Source: JAKLKS01 sp964370855
GTDB taxonomy: Bacteria; Planctomycetota; JAJSAM01; JAKLKS01
Direction of reading: 5' to 3'
Assembly (NCBI GenBank): GCA_964370855.1
Contig: CAYJMF010000102.1
Span: 1-16,996, forward strand
Length of the DNA stretch: 16,996 bases
Positions 13,908-16,996 of this stretch are shown here, piece by piece. The position numbers and the translations under genes were made by a program. Each line of letters begins with the position of its first letter. Position 1 is the first letter of the stretch. The notes under the pieces are model-generated. The model was not told where the DNA came from, did not search any database, and saw nothing but the letters and a program-made list of their open reading frames with translations.

Positions 13908-16907
13908 ATGCGCCTTCCCCCCTCCCCTTCCCTCCTCCCCCTCCTCCTCGTCGCCGCCGCATTCCTCCCCGCGCCTCCGGCCCGGGCCGGCAACGACCCC
14001 TCCGGGGTCGTCCTCCTCGTGAACGACGAGCACCCCGATTCCGCCGCCGTCGCCGCCCACTACGCCACCCGCCGCGACCTCCCCCCGAGGCAGGTCCTGC
14101 ACCTGCGCGTGTCGGTGAAGCCGGAACTCACCCTGCAGGAGTTCCGCGCCTCCATCGAGGAGCCGCTCCGCGACCACCTCCTGCGGGAGGGCCTCGAGGA
14201 GCGGGCCCGCTGCCTCGTGCTCTCCCGGGGATTCCCCGTCCGCGTCCGCTCGGGCCCGGGGTTCGTCTCCACGACGGCCCTGCTCCAGGTCCTCGACCTT
14301 CCCCTCAGCGGGATGCCCCAGGCCGGCGTCCCCGGCACCCCCCTCGATTCCCTCCTGCCCGCGGACCGGGCCAACCCCTACCGCGAGGGCCCCTTCCCCG
14401 AGGACCGCCGCCCCGGGGGGAGGGCGCTCCGCCTCGTGACGATGCTCGACGGGTGGACCGCCGCCGACGCCATGGCCCTCGTGGACCGCTCCGTGGAGGC
14501 CGACGGGGGCCCCCCCGCGGATCCCCTCTTCGTCTTCCAGGACGCCAACGGGAACGCCGGCGGCCGCAACCCGCAGTACGCCGCCGCCGCGGAGTCCCTG
14601 AAGGGGGCGGGGTTCCGCGTGGACCTCGTGGCCGCCGGGAAGGAGAAGGTGAAGGGGGCGAAGGACCTCATGGGGTGGATGTCGGGGGGCGCCTACTCCA
14701 ACCTCGACGGACCCGGGGTCCTCTCCAACGCCTTCGCCCCCGGCGCCATCGCGGACATGCTCGAGTCCTTCGGCGCCGTCCCTGAGAATTTCCGGGAGAA
14801 GGGCCCCCACTTCCAGTTCCCCGTCCCCTGGATGATCCGCGCCGGGGCCGCCGGGGTCCACGGGGCCGTGGCGGAGCCCTACGCCCACACCTTCCCCGAC
14901 GTGCGTATCTTCGAGAGATACACTTCCGGCCTCGACCTGGCGGAGTCCTTCCACGGCTCCCTCCCCTACCTCCACTGGATGAACCTCGTCCTCGGGGACC
15001 CCCTGTGCGCCCCCTTCGCGCGGAGGCCCCGGGTGGCGATGACGGGCCTGCCCGACCGCGTCCGCGAGGCCGGCCCCGTCACCGTCCGCGTCACCGCCGC
15101 CGCGGCCCCCGGCGGCGACCCGCCCGTCTCCCTCGCCCTCTTCGTGGACGGGGAGCCCGCGGGGACGGCGGAGGGGAGGGAGGCGGAGTTCCTCCTCGAT
15201 CTCGGGGCCGGCCCCGACGGCCCCCGGACGGTGCTGGCCGTGGCCCGCACCGGGGGCGCAACCCTGACCCGCGGGTGGAAAGCCCGCACCGTGGAGGTCT
15301 CCGTCGCCGCGCCCCGCGTCGTCTCCCGCCTCCCCGCCGCCGACGCCTTCGCCGTCCCGCCCTCGACGGTCCCCGCCGTCGCCTGGGCGGGGAGCGGGGC
15401 GGCCCCGGGGATCGGCCTCCTCGACGCCGACGGGAAGGAGGTCGCGGGGAAGGCCGCGGTGGACGGGACGGCGCGGCGGGCCTCCTTCGTACCCGCCGCC
15501 CCCCTCGCCCCCGGCGCCTCCTACTCCGTCCGCATCGAGGGGATCGGCGGCGACCCGGGCTCCTCCTTCACCGTCGGGGCGGCGGCCCTCGAGGCCTCGG
15601 TCCCGACGGAGGTCGTCGCGGGGGAGGAGGCGGTGCTCCGGGTTTCCGCCGCCGGCGCCGCCGGCGGCTCCCGCGCCCTCTCCGGCGAGCGCCTCGAGGC
15701 CTGGCTCTCCGACCCGCCGGTGCGCGCCGCCTTCCTCGACGTGGCCCGGGACGCCGCCGGGCCCGTGGAGATCCGGCTCCGCCCGCTGAAGGCGGGAACG
15801 GTGGCGGTGACCCTGCGCGGCCGCCGCTCCGGGGCGGCGGGGAGCGCGACGCTGACGGTGCGCCCGGGGCCCGCCGCCGCCCTCTTCCTCCGCATGGGGC
15901 CGAAGACCCCCCTCGGGGAGCCCTTCGACATCGCCGTGCAGGTGCGGGACGCCTTCGGCAACGCCGTGCCCGACTGGACCGGCACCGTGACCCTCTCCTC
16001 CAACGACCCCGCCGCGGTGCTGCCCGCCCCCGTCGCCGTCGGACCGGGGGCCGGGGGGCGGGCGCAGTTCCGCGGCGTGGCCTTCGGGACCGCCGGCGTC
16101 CACGTGCTCGCGGCCTCCGCCGACGGGGGTCTCCAGGGAGCCGACGACACCCTCGTCGAGGCTCCGGATCCCGCCGTCACCCGCTGGCTCCTCTGGGGAC
16201 CCCATGGGACCGGCCCGAAGGACCCCTTCGACGGCGCCCTCCTCCCTGGGAAGGACGGGGAGCGCCGCCCCGCCCCCGGGGCCGTCCTCGGGGACGCCCC
16301 CTGGCGCGCCGGGACCGCGGAGAAGGGGACCGTGGATCCGGGGAAGGGGAAGGGGGTGCTGCTCGCCGCCGCCTACCTCTCCTTCCGCGAGGCGGGGGAA
16401 GCGGACCTCGTCCTCGCCCACGGGGGCCGGGTGAAGGCCTGGTTCGAGGGGAGGGAGGTCTACGCCGGCGGGACCGCCGACGCGTCCGCCGGGGAGCGCG
16501 GGAAGGTGCGCCTCAAGGTGCCGAAGGGGCCGGCGACGCTGATGCTCCGCGTCGAGGTGCGCGGCGGCGGGCAGGACTCCTTCGGGGCCCTCCTCCTCGG
16601 GACCGACGGGAAACCCCTGCCCGGCATGAAGGTCCTCGAGGCGCGCCCCGTGCCCGCCGACGCGCTGTCCATCTCCGGGGTCGTGAAGGACGGGAAGGGG
16701 CCCGTCGCGGGGGCCGAGGTGCGGCTCACCGGGAAGGGGAGCGGGAAGACGAAGACCGACGCCGGGGGCTGGTACGGGTTCGGGGGCCTCAAGGCGGGGA
16801 ATTACCGGGTGGCGGTGAAGGTCCCGGGGAGGAAGGTGGAACCGGAGGTGCGCAGCGTGGAGATCAAGGAGGCGGAGGCCGGGGGGGTGGATTTCGGGGT
16901 GAAGTAG
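13908..16907 (+). CDS. secreted TIGR03790-type protein with Ig-like and carboxypeptidase-regulatory-like domains
   Basis: The 999-residue product has a signal peptide (MRLPPSPSLLPLLLVAAAFL, ARA cleavage near 27). Residues about 33-375 match my memory of TIGR03790 proteins: VVLLVNDEHPDSAAVAAHYA, RDLPPRQVLHL, CLVLSRGFPVRV, HFQFPVPWMIRAGAAGVHGAV and a closing LGDPLCAPF. That family is of unknown function, with no catalytic role shown. Ig-like regions follow (about 380-650), then a segment around 665-750 (VQVRDAFGNAVPDWTGTVTL) seen in adhesin-like proteins. A beta-rich region with a LLWGPHGTG start spans about 760-905, and a prealbumin/carboxypeptidase-regulatory-like domain closes the protein (SISGVVKDGKGPVAGAEVRL, about 919-999). 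The ATG at 13908 is chosen for the signal peptide and the -10 element beside it. It diverges from the protease operon, so both may act at the cell surface. Confidence 0.82.
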   Translation: MRLPPSPSLLPLLLVAAAFLPAPPARAGNDPSGVVLLVNDEHPDSAAVAAHYATRRDLPPRQVLHLRVSVKPELTLQEFRASIEEPLRDHLLREGLEERARCLVLSRGFPVRVRSGPGFVSTTALLQVLDLPLSGMPQAGVPGTPLDSLLPADRANPYREGPFPEDRRPGGRALRLVTMLDGWTAADAMALVDRSVEADGGPPADPLFVFQDANGNAGGRNPQYAAAAESLKGAGFRVDLVAAGKEKVKGAKDLMGWMSGGAYSNLDGPGVLSNAFAPGAIADMLESFGAVPENFREKGPHFQFPVPWMIRAGAAGVHGAVAEPYAHTFPDVRIFERYTSGLDLAESFHGSLPYLHWMNLVLGDPLCAPFARRPRVAMTGLPDRVREAGPVTVRVTAAAAPGGDPPVSLALFVDGEPAGTAEGREAEFLLDLGAGPDGPRTVLAVARTGGATLTRGWKARTVEVSVAAPRVVSRLPAADAFAVPPSTVPAVAWAGSGAAPGIGLLDADGKEVAGKAAVDGTARRASFVPAAPLAPGASYSVRIEGIGGDPGSSFTVGAAALEASVPTEVVAGEEAVLRVSAAGAAGGSRALSGERLEAWLSDPPVRAAFLDVARDAAGPVEIRLRPLKAGTVAVTLRGRRSGAAGSATLTVRPGPAAALFLRMGPKTPLGEPFDIAVQVRDAFGNAVPDWTGTVTLSSNDPAAVLPAPVAVGPGAGGRAQFRGVAFGTAGVHVLAASADGGLQGADDTLVEAPDPAVTRWLLWGPHGTGPKDPFDGALLPGKDGERRPAPGAVLGDAPWRAGTAEKGTVDPGKGKGVLLAAAYLSFREAGEADLVLAHGGRVKAWFEGREVYAGGTADASAGERGKVRLKVPKGPATLMLRVEVRGGGQDSFGALLLGTDGKPLPGMKVLEARPVPADALSISGVVKDGKGPVAGAEVRLTGKGSGKTKTDAGGWYGFGGLKAGNYRVAVKVPGRKVEPEVRSVEIKEAEAGGVDFGVK

Positions 16908-16923
16908 GGTCTTCCGGTGGCGA

Positions 16924-16946
16924 AGGAGAGGAGAGGAGAGGAGAGG
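16924..16946 (+). repeat. AGGAG short tandem repeat
   Basis: AGGAG repeats about 4.6 times, starting 17 bp after the stop of the TIGR03790 gene. It resembles a string of ribosome binding sites on the plus strand, but no start codon with an open frame follows before the poly-G end. Its role is unknown. Confidence 0.7.
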
Positions 16947-16971
16947 CCGTTGCGCCGCGGTCTGGGGGGCC

Positions 16972-16994
16972 GGGGGGGGGGGGGGGGGGGGGGG
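16972..16994 (+). other. poly-G run at scaffold end
   Basis: A run of 23 Gs precedes the final AT. It resembles the G/C runs at the three internal gaps, so it is most likely a degraded contig end and not real sequence. Confidence 0.7.
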
Positions 16995-16996
16995 AT

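Noticed and set aside
1..16996. CRISPR arrays, tRNA or rRNA genes, insertion sequences or prophage genes
   Set aside because: I looked for regularly spaced repeats, cloverleaf-like segments and transposase or integrase motifs and saw none that hold up. The only long repeat is the 43-bp inverted repeat.

Overview
This is about 17 kb of very GC-rich bacterial DNA (roughly 70-78% G+C in most genes, almost every third codon position G or C). It looks like a metagenome-type scaffold: there are three 10-N gaps, each beside runs of G and C that are not biological sequence, and a poly-G end. The gene content leans towards Planctomycetota or a similar deep, high-GC Gram-negative lineage: a TIGR03790-type secreted protein, a large multi-domain secreted metalloprotease-like protein, a HEAT-repeat secreted protein, and a lipoprotein with a pseudopilin-like C-terminal domain. 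That placement is inference; the window has no rRNA or other phylogenetic marker beyond rsmG.

Layout. Positions 1-3962 (minus strand) are a tight operon read pruA (P5C dehydrogenase) -> mscS with a cyclic-nucleotide-binding domain -> rsmG -> possibly a further gene cut by the window edge. The junctions are 3 bp apart or overlapping, and mscS and rsmG both start with TTG. Positions 3963-4251 are the upstream region with a candidate promoter and a long G tract. Positions 4252-5103 (minus) encode a lipoprotein whose base composition is clearly lower in GC than its neighbours. From 5231 (plus), a probably leaderless alpha/beta hydrolase is followed after 1 bp by an AhpD-like peroxidase-related gene (6129-6719).

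The main discovery is in that AhpD-like gene. An in-frame UGA sits exactly where the second cysteine of the CxxC redox motif belongs (C-H-Y-UGA). It is followed 17 nt later by an 8-bp hairpin with a GGUC loop, as expected of a bacterial SECIS element. The gene is best read as a selenoprotein of 196 residues, not as two short ORFs. It converges on a minus-strand operon, and the two converging stop codons both lie inside a perfect 43-bp inverted repeat (6704-6746 / 6775-6817), a probable bidirectional terminator or palindromic element.

The minus-strand operon 13722-6802 is read secreted metalloprotease-like protein -> HEAT-repeat secreted protein (11-bp overlap) -> fused GT2 glycosyltransferase/sugar O-methyltransferase. 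Two assembly gaps interrupt it. At the second gap the contig ends appear to be the same sequence twice, so the gap is probably not real. A divergent plus-strand gene (13908-16907) encodes a 999-residue secreted TIGR03790-type protein and has a near-ideal leaderless -10 element.
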